Positions 46,080 to 59,170 of a DNA stretch of 64,000 bases are shown here, piece by piece. How positions within the stretch are numbered: position 1 is the first letter of the stretch; every line of letters starts with the position of its first letter. Source of the stretch: Chaetorhynchus papuensis (lineage: Eukaryota > Chordata > Aves > Passeriformes > Rhipiduridae); contig VWYX01002172.1 in the NCBI GenBank assembly GCA_013396525.1, positions 1,724-65,723 on the forward strand. The letters run 5' to 3'. The notes under the pieces are model-generated. The model made no database searches, had not been told where the DNA came from, and worked only from the letters and a program-made list of their open reading frames with translations. A program made the position numbers and the translations under genes.

Positions 46080-48918
46080 TGTGGGTAGGATAGCAGTGGG
46101 GAAGGAAGTCCTCGGTGTAACTCATGCTGAGGAAAATGAAAGCAAGTCTGGTTCCCTCCAGAAGCAACCTCACCATCTTTCAGGGTTAGCACCAGCTCTG
46201 CTGCACTGCTGGGAAATCCCAGCCTCCAGAGCAAGTCCTGGTTGAACCCACGTGTAGGTCATGGTAAGAAAGGCTTTGCACTAAAGACAGACTCATGAGA
46301 AACTCCTGTGCAGTTAGAGAAAGATCAAATTTGAGAACAAGAGAAATGCCCTCTGCATTTTCAGAAAAGGGAAGAGAGGAAAAAGCAGAAAAACGTGAAC
46401 GGACAAACAGTTCCATTGAGGTGAGTGGTAAATACTGAAAACTGGCACTTTCAGCCACATGCAGGTGGGGTCCAGTAATTATCAGCTGGCAGAAATTCCC
46501 TCTGTTGGATCTGCATGACTGTTTCTTGAAAATACCTGAAAAACAGCCCAAAAAGTTATAATAAACCAGTGATATAAGGCAGGGTAGCACCAGCAACACA
46601 CCAACAGTAGAGATGATTGGGACCAGTGGCTCAGGCAGGTGTACTTTTTCCTTCCTCTGTCATCCAAGAGAGACTTCTGCTATTTTCCCAGCAAAGTTAT
46701 TTCAGAAATCAACTCCTTTCAGCTCAGCTGAGTTTTAGCTTCATGCATTTTTATACACTCTCTGCAAGAATGAGAAGGATATTTACATTTTTTAATAAGC
46801 CTGACAGTTTGAAAGTAATTGGGGATTTATAATGGGCTTGTTTAGGTCTTTTTTCCACTTGAATTCCAACTGCTAGTCTTAGGACTAACAAGCAATATTA
46901 TCTCTATGGTGATGAGGGAACCTCAACAGGAGGCCCTGAAGCCAAAGAGGAAAGCACTGGCGTGTTTTGTTTTGTCATGTTATTTTTTTTTTCCTTTGAA
47001 CCTGCATTTTAAAGCAAAAACAGCATAACAAAATTTGAAACAAGATCAAAATTCCTCCAGCCATCCAGTGCTCGTAACTCCAGCTTCTTCCGCTGGTTCT
47101 CCCAGGAGCACACAAGCCAGTGTCTGATCTCCATCAAGGTGGTTTTTTTCTCTTTGGCAAAGATTTGCATTTATGCCTCTAAAATTATCTTAATCCTGAT
47201 TTTTATTTTGGGGGAGTCAGACGTTTGGTGGTGAGGATGGAATTAACCAGCAAAGCTCAAGGTCTAGAATCATATTCCTGCAGCTAAATCTCAAGGAGTC
47301 AGTTCTTCATATTCCTAAAATGAAAAGACAGCTGTTCCCGGTGGAGGAGATAAAAGAGTGAAAGCCAAGAAGGGGTCTGATCCAGTTGTGATAATGGGGT
47401 TTGCAGTGGGGACTGCTATCAAAACCTGAGGCTCCTGTGGGTCTCTCTGGCTTCCTTGACATTGCTGAGACTGCAGTGCTGATGTGTCCAAGGCCCCTCT
47501 AGGCAAGGGCTGGTGATGTTTCACAGGTGATAAGCTCTGAGCCTAAATTTTAAATTGGGTCCTTGCTTCGTGTCTCAGTTCCACACCTACTTAAGGGAAG
47601 AAAGAGCAGTCCCTGTCTTCTGCAAGAGTAAGGATATAAATCCAAGAGAGCAGCAGGGCTTAGTGTTTAAGTCAGAGTTGCCCAACAAAACCCACAAGAA
47701 ACAGTTAAAATGAGGAAAAAACCAAGCAGGACTAGCCCTGTCACCCTGCTCAGCAGACGTCAGCACACACCTTCATTTCAGTAAAAGTGAGCACCAAGCA
47801 GTGGTGCTGTGGGACATTCCTGACTCTGTTAAGGACAGAGCCTCTCAGTTCACATCTCTGTGCCTCAGGCCTCCAGGGGATGCAGGGCACACCAGCTAAT
47901 CCCTTCCTGCACCCCACAGTGCTGTTCGTTCCTCAGAGCAGCTAAGACTGTGCAAATAATGACGTTCATGAGCAAAGCAGAGCAGAGGTGTTGCCACTGC
48001 TCTTGCTTGCTCCTCGCTGGGAGCTTTGGGTTGACACCCACGCAAGGCACAGAGCCAAGGGGCAGCTTTCCCAGGGGGTCTCTGGCATGGGACTGCGCAC
48101 CTTTATTTCCTCCCCCTGTCGAGCAAGGAGGGACAAAAAGGACAATGCCCATTCCTAGTGTTTCCTAACTCCCACAGCCCCAGGAGGGGTTTCTCCAGCG
48201 CCCCTTGCAGCAGAGAGAGCTGCTGTGCCTCTCCTTGCCCTGGCAGTGCTGCCCACTGCCTGCTGTACCTTCCCAGCACATGCATCCTGCATCTGCAATG
48301 ATGCTCGGGTCTCCTCTCCCTCTGGGAGGGCAGCAGGCAGCGAGGGGGTTGCAGGCAGCCTGGTGGGACACCTGGAGGGAGGAGTGGGAGAAGAGTCAAA
48401 GTCAGGGAGAGGAGCTAAAGAGAGGTGGGATGGGAACGGGAGAAAGGCAGCAGGGATGAGAGGGGAAAGTGGGAAATGAATGGAAATGAGTTAGAAAATT
48501 CCAGGCAGATGAGCTTGAGCATTCAACAGCTGAGATGTGGGGCCTCATTAGTACAGACCGACTGAAGATAGAGACATTAAGGAAGGAAATGTGTGACTCA
48601 CGGGGGAAAATGGGAAAAACAGCACACACCATAGCAGCTGCTCCGTTTACTTCAATTAAAGAACAGCTCAAAGGGTATGTTAAGGGGAAAGGAGGGGGAA
48701 GCAAACAAAGGCACAAACAACAGAAAAAAAAAAAGCCAACCAGATGAAGCAACTGTTACCCTCAAGCACCTAAATGAACTGAGCCAGGTATTTGAACAAG
48801 GGGCCAGCATTCCTCACCCTGTCCCTCCAAACTGGTCAAGCTGCTCAGGGAACCTGGAGCCAGGTACAGGGCAGTGAGCGCTCACAAAAATACTGTCCCA
48901 GCTATCAGGAGGGGAAAA
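46080..48918. other. Noncoding DNA, no gene recognised
   Basis: No supported gene. A T run lies near 46983-46992. Overlapping frames on both strands at about 47860-48752 occur in a G/C-richer stretch without any domain. The stretch 48330-48470 is purine-rich on the plus strand. Confidence 0.6.
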
Positions 48919-48992
48919 GGGGAAGGGGAAGGGGAAGGGGAAGGGGAAGGGGAAGGGGAAGGGGAAGGGGAAGGGGAAGGGGAAGGGGAAGG
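48919..48992 (+). repeat. (GGGGAA)n hexamer repeat
   Basis: Twelve perfect GGGGAA units (48919-48990) plus a trailing GG, preceded by one imperfect unit from 48911. The G-rich strand has more than a dozen G4 tracts with 2-nt loops, a strong G-quadruplex pattern. The strand-pure purine tract could also form triplex DNA. The open frames encoding Gly-Arg or Phe-Pro repeats on the two strands are by-products. Confidence 0.97.
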
Positions 48993-51900
48993 CAGTTTCC
49001 CTTAGCATGCTCCATAACTCCTGGGGAATGGGCAGGCAGGGCATTGGCTGCACCTGACCCACCAGCCACAGCATCTGAGCGAGGAAGGGAGGAGAGCAGG
49101 GGTGGGTGTTTTAATCACAGCTACACCCCACAGCAGAGCTGTGGGGCCCAAAGGGAAGAACACTGCACCTGGCTTCAGGGTGGTGGAGAGCACTGTGGCA
49201 GCCTCTCCATCCTCTAGTGCCACCCCACAGCCATCCCAGCTCACCTGTCCCAGGCTTTGCGGGCGGCATCAGCCAGAGCCAGGCAGCCTCTCACAGTTAC
49301 CTCACCAGTCACCATACCTGTCTGGGATGAAAACACTTCTCTTACCCCCTTCTGTGGTGTAGGGGGATGCAAAGAGCTTGCTGAGATTGGTTGTGCTGCT
49401 TTTTCAGGGAAAAAAATGATTGACATAAATTCCAGATGGAGACTGTAGTTATTCCAGCCACACTGGTGTGAATGTCCTGGCACTGGGAAAAGAGAAAAAT
49501 AAGCAAGGTGACACCCATCTCTTCCTTCCTCCAATAAATGCCAACCCTAATTTCTCAGACCTTGTGAGCACTGAGAATTGCTGTGCTATAAGGGTCCTGG
49601 GCTGCACTGAATCCTGTTTTCAGCTTCCAGGTGATAGATACTGAAACTGAAGAACAAAGTGGGCCCAGGAAAAAAAGGAAGACACAGGAAAAGGAAGGGA
49701 CTGAAGAAACTTTCACGTCTCTAGATGTTTCCTCCTTGCATTTTCCACCAGGACAAAATGTGTTAAGGATTTATAGGGGAAGAAAGTTTTCTGTTTGGAA
49801 CCCACTGACTGCCAAAGATCTCTGCTTTCTTTACCGGTGCCCTCACGTGGGAGGTTTATCACTCTGCTCCAGCTGTGACACCAGCCTGCAAGGGTTAGTT
49901 GCTTTGCTTGGTTGACTGAAGCCTCAAATCAGGAGGCTACTGGGTCAATCCTAGCTCGTGGCCTTCCCAGATGATCGAGACAGACAACTCCACAATGTCA
50001 GAAAACATCTACTTTCATCTTTGGTTGGGGGAAATCAGATTCTATTCTTCTCTCCTTATCTTTTTGGGTGCTTCCCAATTCCTGGATACACCAAATCCAT
50101 GACCCTTGGCTGACTCATTCCCCGTATAAGCATGGCAGTGGATTTCATGACAAAGTTCCATGGTCTCAGGATAATTACCTGCCCAAAGTCTCAGATGGAG
50201 AGCCCAGATACAAGCAAACTCCCAAACTCCTGACATTTATCACTCTAAAGAGCAGCCAGTGGAAAAGCAGCCCCCATCAGATAAGAAATGTCAGTCAAGA
50301 TTTCAATGCAGTCAGCTGCAGCTTGTAAAGGACACATCACAGCACATCTGCAGGACAAAGCGTGGTGAATGTTAAATCTCCCCAGCGTGGGAACCAGCAC
50401 AATGGATCACATCTCCATACGTGATAATGGGAAACTCGTCATTCTCTCACACAAACTTTAATGCCAAAAAGTTGCCACAGAGAACCACCGAGGACACGAG
50501 GGCTTCTTCTTCAAAGCTTCTGAGACCAGCAGCATTAAAGGCGTTTTCTTTGAGCTGGCTCTGTGTTAAGCTTTCTCTCTGTCCCTTCATCTCTCCCCAA
50601 TCAAGCTGTGCCTCAGTCAGCACCCAGTTGTTAAATTCTGGATGGATTAAAGAGCCTGAGAAAGCACCTTTTTAGGGGAGTGATGTTTATCCATCAATCA
50701 TCTACGTGAGTGTTGAATTTCAGATCTTCGGCTCCTCTAATGATCGTTACTGTGGTGGTGCATTCAGAGTCTTTGCTTTGCACAGTAGTGGGGATATTTG
50801 ATCTAAAAGGCTTCTCTTTGCCCAAGATTAAATCTGAATCTGAATCATCCTTTGGGGTCTAATTGCATAGGATTTTGGTGACAGTGCAGCAGGGCCACAG
50901 AGTGCATTGGCAGGAAGAAGAGGACAGGAATTCCTCAAATGATGGAGCCCAGGAGATTTCAATAACATTTTGGGCGGAGAAGAAAATGAAATTCAAAGAC
51001 AGAAAAAAACAGATTTTCTTGTGCAGTGTTAAAAATGATAAAAGGGGAAGGATAATCTCCCTAATTAAATTCCTACAATTCCTGCAGGCTTCCAACTATT
51101 GCCAGCTTAGAAGATATACTGACCGTTTTCAGACCCTCTCTGACGGAGCTGTGGGCGGACAGGGTTCAGACTGACAGTAAGTTCTTCAAAACTGCAAAGT
51201 TTTGACACTGCATTAGGCATAATTGCACCTGCCAAAGACAACATACTCCTGGAAATTTTCTGTTGCAGAGCTAATGGCTAATGGCAGAGGGACTCTTGCA
51301 AAACCCTCCACAATAATTTCTGGATGCCTCAGGCCTTCAGGAATGATCTTGACAGGATGATGACATCTTGCTGTGCAACAGGAGGCTCTGCTTCAACTGC
51401 AGGTGAAGCAAGCAATTTGAAGCATCTTTGCTTTTCTTCTTCTGGAAAAGTCCACCCTTTGCTTTTTGGGAGTGCCACCACTTACAGAGGCACAAGAAAT
51501 ATGAAGTCATAAAATGGGCACTTGCCAGTCAGCTCCTCTGGTCTGTCACCTCCACTAAAGGGCAAACACTTTGACACATCAAGGAAACACATGATGATAC
51601 TGAGCTTCATGGTAGGACAAACCCCTTCTTCCCCCCTTCTCAATCCTTCAAATTACTTAAAAAAAAAAAAAAGGGAGATGTTCCTCCCTCCCTGCCCCCA
51701 AAAAATGATCCCTTACAGGGCCAAGCACAGCACTGATGGTAGCCAAGAAATACATGCAATAACTGCAGTATCCCTCCCTGGTTCAGTTTCTTGCAAACCC
51801 AGCAGTGCCAAGATGGTGTGACGTTTCCCCCAGAGCAGCAGCCTTCCTCCCCATAAGGGAAAGCTCAGACAGACTGAGGCTAAGCAGGAGGGAAAGGTCT

Positions 51901-54900
51901 GTGTCAGAGCAGGGCAGAAACCACAGGACTTGCTACAGCTTTTCCTCAGCTCTTACTCTGGTCTGTCCCAGTGCCTGCCCCACCCAGCTGGATCTGGAAT
52001 ATCCTGAGAGATCCCAGACAAAGACAGTCTGTGCCGTTTACACGTGGGCACAAGCCAAGGGGCACACGCAGGTGTGTCAGCCCTGCCCCAGAGCCTGCCA
52101 ACCACGCTCACACCAGGCTTGTTCCTCCTTCCCAGTGGCACTTCCCTCACTGCCACACCACCATGCCCTTCCAGCTCCAACTCTGCGTGCCCTGGGGAGC
52201 AGGAAGTTTGGCACTCAGTGCCAAAGGATGAAACGTTGAAATCCTCTTCCAGTTGAGATGAAATGAAGGGAGAAGGGATGGAGCATGCCAAATGCAGTGA
52301 GGCTTAGATAAAAGCTCATTGTCTTCACCGAGAGCTGGGTTTGAATAAGAAGTTCAGGATTTGGCAGACTCTGTGTAAAGCATTGCAGAATGACTGCTAT
52401 GTGCATGCAGCTACTTTTCATGCATAATATATATAGGAGCATACCATATGTTTAAAGAATCAGACAATCAGGCCCATCTTGGATGATATTATAAAGCTTT
52501 CCTTCAGTGTTGCATTTGTTCTAAACAGATGCATTTCTCCTTTTCCCCCTCCTCCCCCCAAGCTTCCCAGCCTGCCAACACTCATTTATAAGGAAACCAG
52601 GTGTCCATCTTTAAAAAACGAAATAAATCAGTATACAAAGGAATCTGTCCAGGAAGAAAGCAAGTGCCCATCTCTGCTATTTTTGTTTCAAAAAGGAAAT
52701 ATGTTGATAAACAAACTAACAAACGGACAAACAAGAATCAAAACAAGGAAAAGGAAGACATGAAAACTCATAGGAATTAGGTTCTGAATTCTACAAAGCC
52801 AAATGCTAATCATGCCAGTCCCCAAATATACAGAACAGATGAATTCAAGAACAGAAAGTGTGCCAACGATAGCAGATACGCTCTGGATGAAACATGTCCT
52901 GCATCAGTTATGAGAAGGGCTGGATGCTCTTGTCTTTAAAGTGTATGGTTTGATTTTATATTAATTCATCAGCAGCATCATAGGTCTCAGGGGCTCGTCT
53001 CTGCTCATTATAGGTGCTTTGCATGTGTGGCTGGAAAAGAACCGCCATCTGATCTGCCTCGTTGCTGCTCTCTGCTGTCGCCGTGTTACCCTGTTAGGGA
53101 GCTGCTGGCAGCCCCCGCCTCGCACCAGGAGCTCTGCTGGGCCCTGGCCCAGCCCCAGCGGCTGCTGCGTGTCCCGACAGCAGAGCAGCTCCGGCGGCTG
53201 GGAGACAGCCCAGCATCTCCCAGCACGCTGGGTGTTGGCAGCGCAGGGGAGGGAGGTGAGAAAATCCAAGGCCAGCCCACCTTGTGCGAATCACCCTTGA
53301 GCAGCTCTGTCCTCCTGCAATGCTTCAAGAAACGTCACCTTCATCAAAACCAACTTGCAGGCAAAAGCCACCAGGCTCAGCACCAGAGCAGCTGGGAATC
53401 CCCTGCAGCTGGTTCCCTGTCCTTCACACGGAGTTCCCTCCACTCGTGCGAGCTCTTAAGGCCGTATTTTATATCCTAATTAAACTGAAAGAAAAGGAAT
53501 CGGATAACAGTCTAAAAGATTTGCAAGCTACATCTATTCCACAGAATTACTCCTGTTCCCACTAGTGTAGCTCATCAGGTCCAGCACATGCTCTAATGTG
53601 TGGGATTAATAGATTTGTAACAGTGATAGCTAATATGAGTCTGTTCCGGTTACATACTTATCATGGATCCTCGCAGGCTTTCCATCAAAGCTGCTGAATG
53701 AAAGCACTTTTTATTAAAGCAAGAGGAAAAAAAAAAACCCTCTTTGCCCATAAATCGCTCAGCACATTAGCCCTCACAACAATTCACTGAGGCAAGGTCG
53801 TATTTCCCTTGCATTAATTTAGATCCTTGGAAAGTTCAGTGAGATGAGAAGACAAGACAAAACACAAGAGGCTGTGTGTTCAGCTGCCATGAATCAGCAT
53901 GTCTTCCCATCAGCTGAGAATCCAACCATACATCTAAAGAGAGCCATAACAAATACACAACTGTTTCTTTAAAGTCTTGGGGTCTGGTAGTGATAATCCA
54001 TATGCTGTATTATTATTTCAAAAGGAAGGGAGAGACTAAAAGGAACTAAAAGGACAGATGACATTTGACAGGTGAGGGCAGCTTTTACAGCCCAATAGAG
54101 AAAGATTTTTTGATTTCAGCAGGATGGGTTTTGCCCCGTGGTGTTGGGAGTCACCAGGTTTAAGAGGAGGGGAAAATATTTTGTCACTTTGTTTTGTGTC
54201 CGGGCAGTATTTCAGTGGGACACGCCCTGATGCCAGTCACAGGGCTGGAGTGGAACATGACAAATCCAGTCACACAGGGACAGGCTGAAGTGAAGTATCT
54301 GATGATGGTGCTCTGCCTCTCAGTTATCTCCCTTCCGCTGCTCTGAGCAGCAAGGAAAGCTGCCAGCTCTGAGCCCTGTACTCGGCGCTGTCCCTTTGAT
54401 ACCACAGCTCTCTCAGTCATGTTTACACCCTTCAGATATTTTTAGGCCTTTTTTTTCCACGTGCAGAACTACACGTTGTCATCTCGTAGCCTTGTTTAGT
54501 GGTTTGAGCCTTCCCACATAAATCATTTTTCCCAAACATCTGATCATTCAGTGATCAGAAGACAGAAGGGTGGTCTGGATGCTCTTCTTTTATCTTCCTC
54601 CCAGGTCCTGTTATCTGGTCACGTCATGGTGGCCAGGACCAAGAATGTGATTTGTTTCAAGGACAAATCAGAACCGAATAGGGAAGAGCTGTTTCTTTCC
54701 CATGGCACAATCTGCCTCTGTGCAAGCAGACAATTTTATTTGCAATAATATACTGGTTCAAATTGATCTCCAATTTTTCATCCACTGACACTTCAAGGAC
54801 CCCCATGCCTTACCTGGAACTGGCAGACAATAACTTGTCAAAACTGTTAATTGCTGATAAAGTTGGAGGGGAAAGGGGCCCCTTGAAAACAGCTTATGGT

Positions 54901-56874
54901 TTAGGATGAATAATTTTTGGCAGAAGGAACTTGATTTTTAAAAATTATTTTAACAATAAATCCACTTTTCTCCCCAAGGGAATAAGATTTTAATCATCTT
55001 CACTTTGAGACCTTGCAAATCTCTTCTTTTTGTGAGTTGTTTCAACTCTTTTGGATAGCTTTCTTGCACATACACACATTTGGCAGGTTTACCAGAAAGC
55101 AAATATTACATTACAGTAACGGATTTGTGGGCATGATCTGGTCCAACTATACAGACAGCTAAGCACTGTAAAGAGTTCTGTCAAATAATTATTCTCACCA
55201 AATTTCATTCTCTATAGTGGTCATGTTATCCAGATCAAATCCTTGGTCCTTCTGTAAAAATATCTTAGAATATCCCACACAAGCACCATTAAAACAAGCT
55301 GCGCCAGATCATGAAATAGAAATGCATTCAACCCATTATTCTGTGAAGAAAAAGCTTTTACAGGCCAAATCCAATTACATGCCATGCTTGTAAATTCATT
55401 CCAGAAAACCCTTGTGGCCAAAAAGGTCCATGTTAGCCATTATGGGATGTTTCTTAGCAAAAAATCTCCTCCTGCTGCAATCACTCCTCCCCCTCCCACC
55501 CTTGCAATGACCTCCAGCAAGTGCCAGATCCCAGCTGGCTGTTGGCACAAAGGTGAGGAGTTGGGTGGTTGGGAGCAGCATGACAATTACCCAAGGCTTG
55601 ACAAGGTGTCCTCCCTTCGCCCACCTCTGACTCCGAGCCCCAGTGCTTCCCAGCACAAGGAACGACTCCCAGGGCAGCAGCCTCACAGCCAGGACCTGGC
55701 TATGGGTTAGCGCTCCATCAGGTATTACACCCGTCACTGTACATGACAGGTCCTGCTGCTGTGGAATGTAATCCTGCCTCTTCCCGGGCTCCGTGGGTTC
55801 TGGAGGGTGGTGGGTAACCATAGAAACCACGTTGTAAAACAGCACGGGAGCTGACGTGTGATAAAGCGCTACCGCCGGGCAACGCCTGAGCAGAGCCCTC
55901 CGGGAGGAGCCCTCGTGGATGCACTGTGGGTTTGAGCAGGGATGTCCTGGGTACAAAGTGAAGAGTGGCCAGAGTTAGCATGGGAAAGCTGGCACCAGCC
56001 ATCAATGCGACCTAAAGTCCTTAAATTAAAGCCCAGAAACCCATTATCTTTGCACACTTTTTCATTTCGTTTCTGAAGGGAGCCGGTGATGCTGAGCTCT
56101 GCTCCATATCCCCACGCAGCTTTAAGGTTGTGTTCACCAAAATTTCCTACGAGCACATGTAGGACGCTGCAAGTCTTGTCGGGTTTTTCTGAAGGAAATT
56201 CAGGCTCTTCTTAGCTTGTTCCAAACTTGTTCATGTATGGAGAACACTCTTCTAATCATTCAGAAGCACTTAAACATGAGATATCCTGGAAATAGCAGTA
56301 TTCAGTAACCTCCAGTAATCAGCAGGAGCAGGTTCCTACATCACCATCATGAAAATATCAGCTTGTATTCTGTCAAACAGAAGCTGAATGCCTGTGGTGC
56401 TCAGAAGTGCCACACCAAGGAGTTTTCCATTTTAACACTGAGCTTCCTGGCTTTCTCTCAAGGCATTCCCATGAATCTCTGTATACTGTGGGGACTGTAG
56501 AAGGTACAACTATAAAAGCCATGGCTTTAGGAGGGGAGAAAAAGCAGATGCTCTTCCTCCACCTTCATTATTCATCTGCACTGTGAACAGTCAGACCTCA
56601 GGTCTTGGACCTGAGATTTCAGCCCAGCATTAATCCTTCTCTTACCATATCTACACCTTCAGCTGTGGAAAACAGTGATGCAAGTGCAGCACAGTCTTAC
56701 ACTGACACTGGTTTCTGCCTGTGAATTCTTCTACACACAGGACACGATAATAAATCATACACAGAGCACGCTGATCGATTCTGCCCGAGCAGTATGTTGT
56801 TCTCCAGGGCCAACAAACCAGCACTTAAATAAAGTTTCCTTGCTCAGCGTGCCATGCTGCAATAAAAAAAGTTG
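48993..56874. other. Noncoding DNA, no gene recognised
   Basis: No supported gene. A G/C-rich, moderately CpG-containing patch lies at about 53030-53230 and produces overlapping open frames on both strands (up to 150 codons) without domains. Poly-A runs occur at 51660-51672 and 53728-53738. The minus frame at 55396-55956 (186 codons) overlaps others and shows no domain. Confidence 0.6.
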
Positions 56875-56945
56875 TTGTGCATCCCAGGCAGGTCATTTAG
56901 CCTCCTGTGCAAGGAGAATGACAAAAAGATACACATGTAGGCATT
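56875..56945 (+). mobile_element. Possible MIR SINE scrap
   Basis: GGCAGGTCATTTAGCCTCCTG followed by AAGGAGAATGACAAAAAGAT loosely follows the MIR 'gggcaagtcatttaacctctctg ... aatgggaataatga' order with an internal deletion. The match is short and could be chance. Confidence 0.3.
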
Positions 56946-57769
56946 AGGAAATGCTCCCACCTGATGTTCCTAAAGTGAGCTCTCCAACAGCTCAATGTTT
57001 CCCCTGTAGTCTTCCTAATAATTAATGGAAAAATAGAGTCTTCTGGGAAAAATTGTCACTGGGTAATTAATAAAAAATGAAAGTGAGGGAACAAGAGCAG
57101 AGATGTTGCAGAAAGCCTGCAAATTGAAAGAGGCAGACTTAGAGTTGTGATCTCCTTCCCAGTCTCAGAGGGAACTTAACACGTGCTCCACGTTCCTAAA
57201 TGGCTCACTCTGGACTCTCCACCTCTCCCATTCACACTTCTGAAACAAGAGACATTGGGAGGGAAATGTTCATGCCCTGCCACATTCCTCAATGGCCCAG
57301 CAGGAACAGACCTGCTCAAACAGATGGGGAAGGGCTGTCAAGGACAAATCTCCAGAGTCCAGCAGGGATCTATTACCAGGTGATCACTTGAAAATAAAGG
57401 TCACTGTTTGTTTTTCACCTGCGGGTTCAATCTGTTTATCATTTTGATGTGGAGGGTTCATTAAAACCCGGGGGAGAGCTCCTTTCTCTATCAAAGCAGT
57501 GGTGCAATGTCCTTTTGCTTTAGAATCTCTGAAATGCTTCCCCAAAGAAAAAACACTCAAGCACATATATCTCACAGTTCTCAAAGCAGAGTTTAAAAAA
57601 AACCCTAAGCTTTCAAGGTCAAAATTGGTGCTCTATTGGGGCGTGGGGTTGAGAAATCATAGCTGGAAATGCCCATCTCCCAGCTCTGTCTCCACCTGCA
57701 GTTTGCCAACACTAGTGCCTAAGCTAGCACAGATGCTGGGGAATCCTGAGAGGGAAGAGGATGAAGATG
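56946..57769. other. Noncoding DNA, no gene recognised
   Basis: No supported gene or repeat recognised in this interval; it lies between a possible and a clear MIR fossil. Confidence 0.6.
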
Positions 57770-57950
57770 GATGGTCTTATGATTAAGCCAGAGGACTGGG
57801 ATTCAAGGGACCTGGTGTCACTTATAGACCTCCTGTGCTGACTTTGGGCAAGTCAATTAACCTCTCTGTGCCTCTGCTTGCCATCTGTAAAATGGAGATA
57901 AGAGACTTCCCCACAGCACAGAAGTGCTCGAAGGAGACTTGTGTGGTTGA
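57770..57950 (+). mobile_element. MIR-type SINE fossil, well preserved core
   Basis: The copy starts near the tRNA-derived head (GGTCTTATGATTAAGCCAGA, 57773-57792) with a B-box-like GGATTCAAGGGACC (57809-57822 region). It continues into TTTGGGCAAGTCAATTAACC (57843-57862), CTCTCTGTGCCTC and CCATCTGTAAAATGG (57881-57895). These are diagnostic MIR/CORE-SINE segments in the right order and spacing. The 3' part becomes indistinct after about 57920. It is transcriptionally dead as far as can be judged. MIR predates bird-mammal divergence, so its presence says only that the host is an amniote. Confidence 0.85.
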
Positions 57951-58509
57951 CAGATGCTCTCATCCGATGCCAACAGGAGCCATGAGATTTCATTGACAGG
58001 AGAGTGATGGAGTGGAGAAGACCCACTGCCATTTGGGGTTATGTGGCTTTGTGAAAACTCAATAGGTGTCTGTTCTGCTTCCCTGGCCACCTGCTTTGCA
58101 CCTGTCTGTCTCACAAGGCACAAGTGCTCTCCTGACCGAGCACTGGCTCCGATACCAGCTGTGGGAACCCATGTGTCTCACAGGATGATCCCACGAGAGG
58201 ATCAGTGAGGATCCTGTGAGTGAGGATTTTTGCCATTAAAAAAAGTAATGTGAGCCTCAGAAAAAGCTATGGAGAGGCCAGCCCTGTCTTACCCCTGTGA
58301 GTGTGGAAGTGCCTGAGGTGAAAGGTTCTGATTCCCTGGGCCTGCTGCCCTTGTGCCCACAAGGCACCCAGACAGTTCCCCACTTGGGGAAGGGCGCTGC
58401 GGTGAGCCATGGCCAGAGTCATGGTCAGATGGACCAAGCAGACCAAAAGGTCCATTGGTTCGATGCCTCCACAGCTCAAGGGCTCGAAGGTATAGCGAAC
58501 ACCCAAAAG
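57951..58509. other. Noncoding DNA, no gene recognised
   Basis: Short interval between the MIR fossil and the LTR. No gene or recognised repeat. A 99-codon minus frame at 58267-58566 has no domain. Confidence 0.6.
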
Positions 58510-58688
58510 GCTGTGTGAAAACATGCTGACCATTGGCTCCTGCTCCCTCCTCCCCTTATGCTTCATATTTGGTTATTTTTCCAGAAAGTTCTATGTTTCT
58601 CAGTAGCCAGTTGTCCTCTGTTACCCCTTTCCCCCCCACTCCTTCTCCCATTCGCTTGGACTCCTTCATCCTGCGCTTATTATACCCC

Positions 58689-58900
58689 ATAACCAATAGT
58701 TATTGGTTATTGCGTGTTTTCCACACCCTGTATGCAGGGGTATAACCAATAGTTATTGGTTATTATGTGTTTTCCATGCCCTGTATGCAGGGGTATAACC
58801 GATATTTATTGGTTATTATGTGTTTTCCATGCCCTGTATGCAGGGGTATAACCGATATTTATTGGTTACTATGTGTTTTCCATGCCCTGTATGCAGGGGT
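58689..58900 (+). repeat. Four 53-bp direct repeats in U3, enhancer-like
   Basis: Units begin at 58689, 58742, 58795 and 58848. Units 1 and 2 hold the dyad AACCAATAGTTATTGGTT, that is, two convergent CCAAT boxes 2 bp apart. In units 3 and 4 the first box is altered to CCGAT while the second ATTGG remains. Every unit also has CCCTG-TATG-CAGGG, a 5-bp stem with a 4-bp loop. The last unit ends directly at the TATA box. Repeated CCAAT boxes upstream of TATA are the expected form of a retroviral enhancer; NF-Y binding is inferred. Confidence 0.9.
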
Positions 58901-59170
58901 ATAAGACCCCGCACCCACCGGATTTCCGCGGCTTTCTCAGCAGCTTTTCTGTTCGACAATAAACCCTTCTCCCACCGGCCCAAGAAGTCCCCTCGCATTT
59001 CTTCCTTGCCTTCTTTGCGCACCCTGACCAGCAGTGGGCAAGGCGAAACTTTGCATGCCCTTCCTGAGCTGCAATCGGCCTCCCTTCGGGGCAGGCAGAA
59101 GATTGCCCGGTGCTGGACCGCGAGCCGGCCGGCAGAGACACCGCGGCAGAAGGGTGTCGTGCCCATCACA

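Noticed and set aside
48792..49217. Gly-Arg repeat protein
   Set aside because: The repeat section is translated GGGGAA microsatellite; the rest matches nothing.
49631..49915. Nuclear protein with a basic KKRK segment
   Set aside because: A short lysine/arginine stretch from A/G-rich DNA; no conserved domain and no splice context.
53027..53479. CpG island promoter or coding exon
   Set aside because: G/C-rich but only modest CpG content, open frames overlap on both strands, and no start-site signals are visible.
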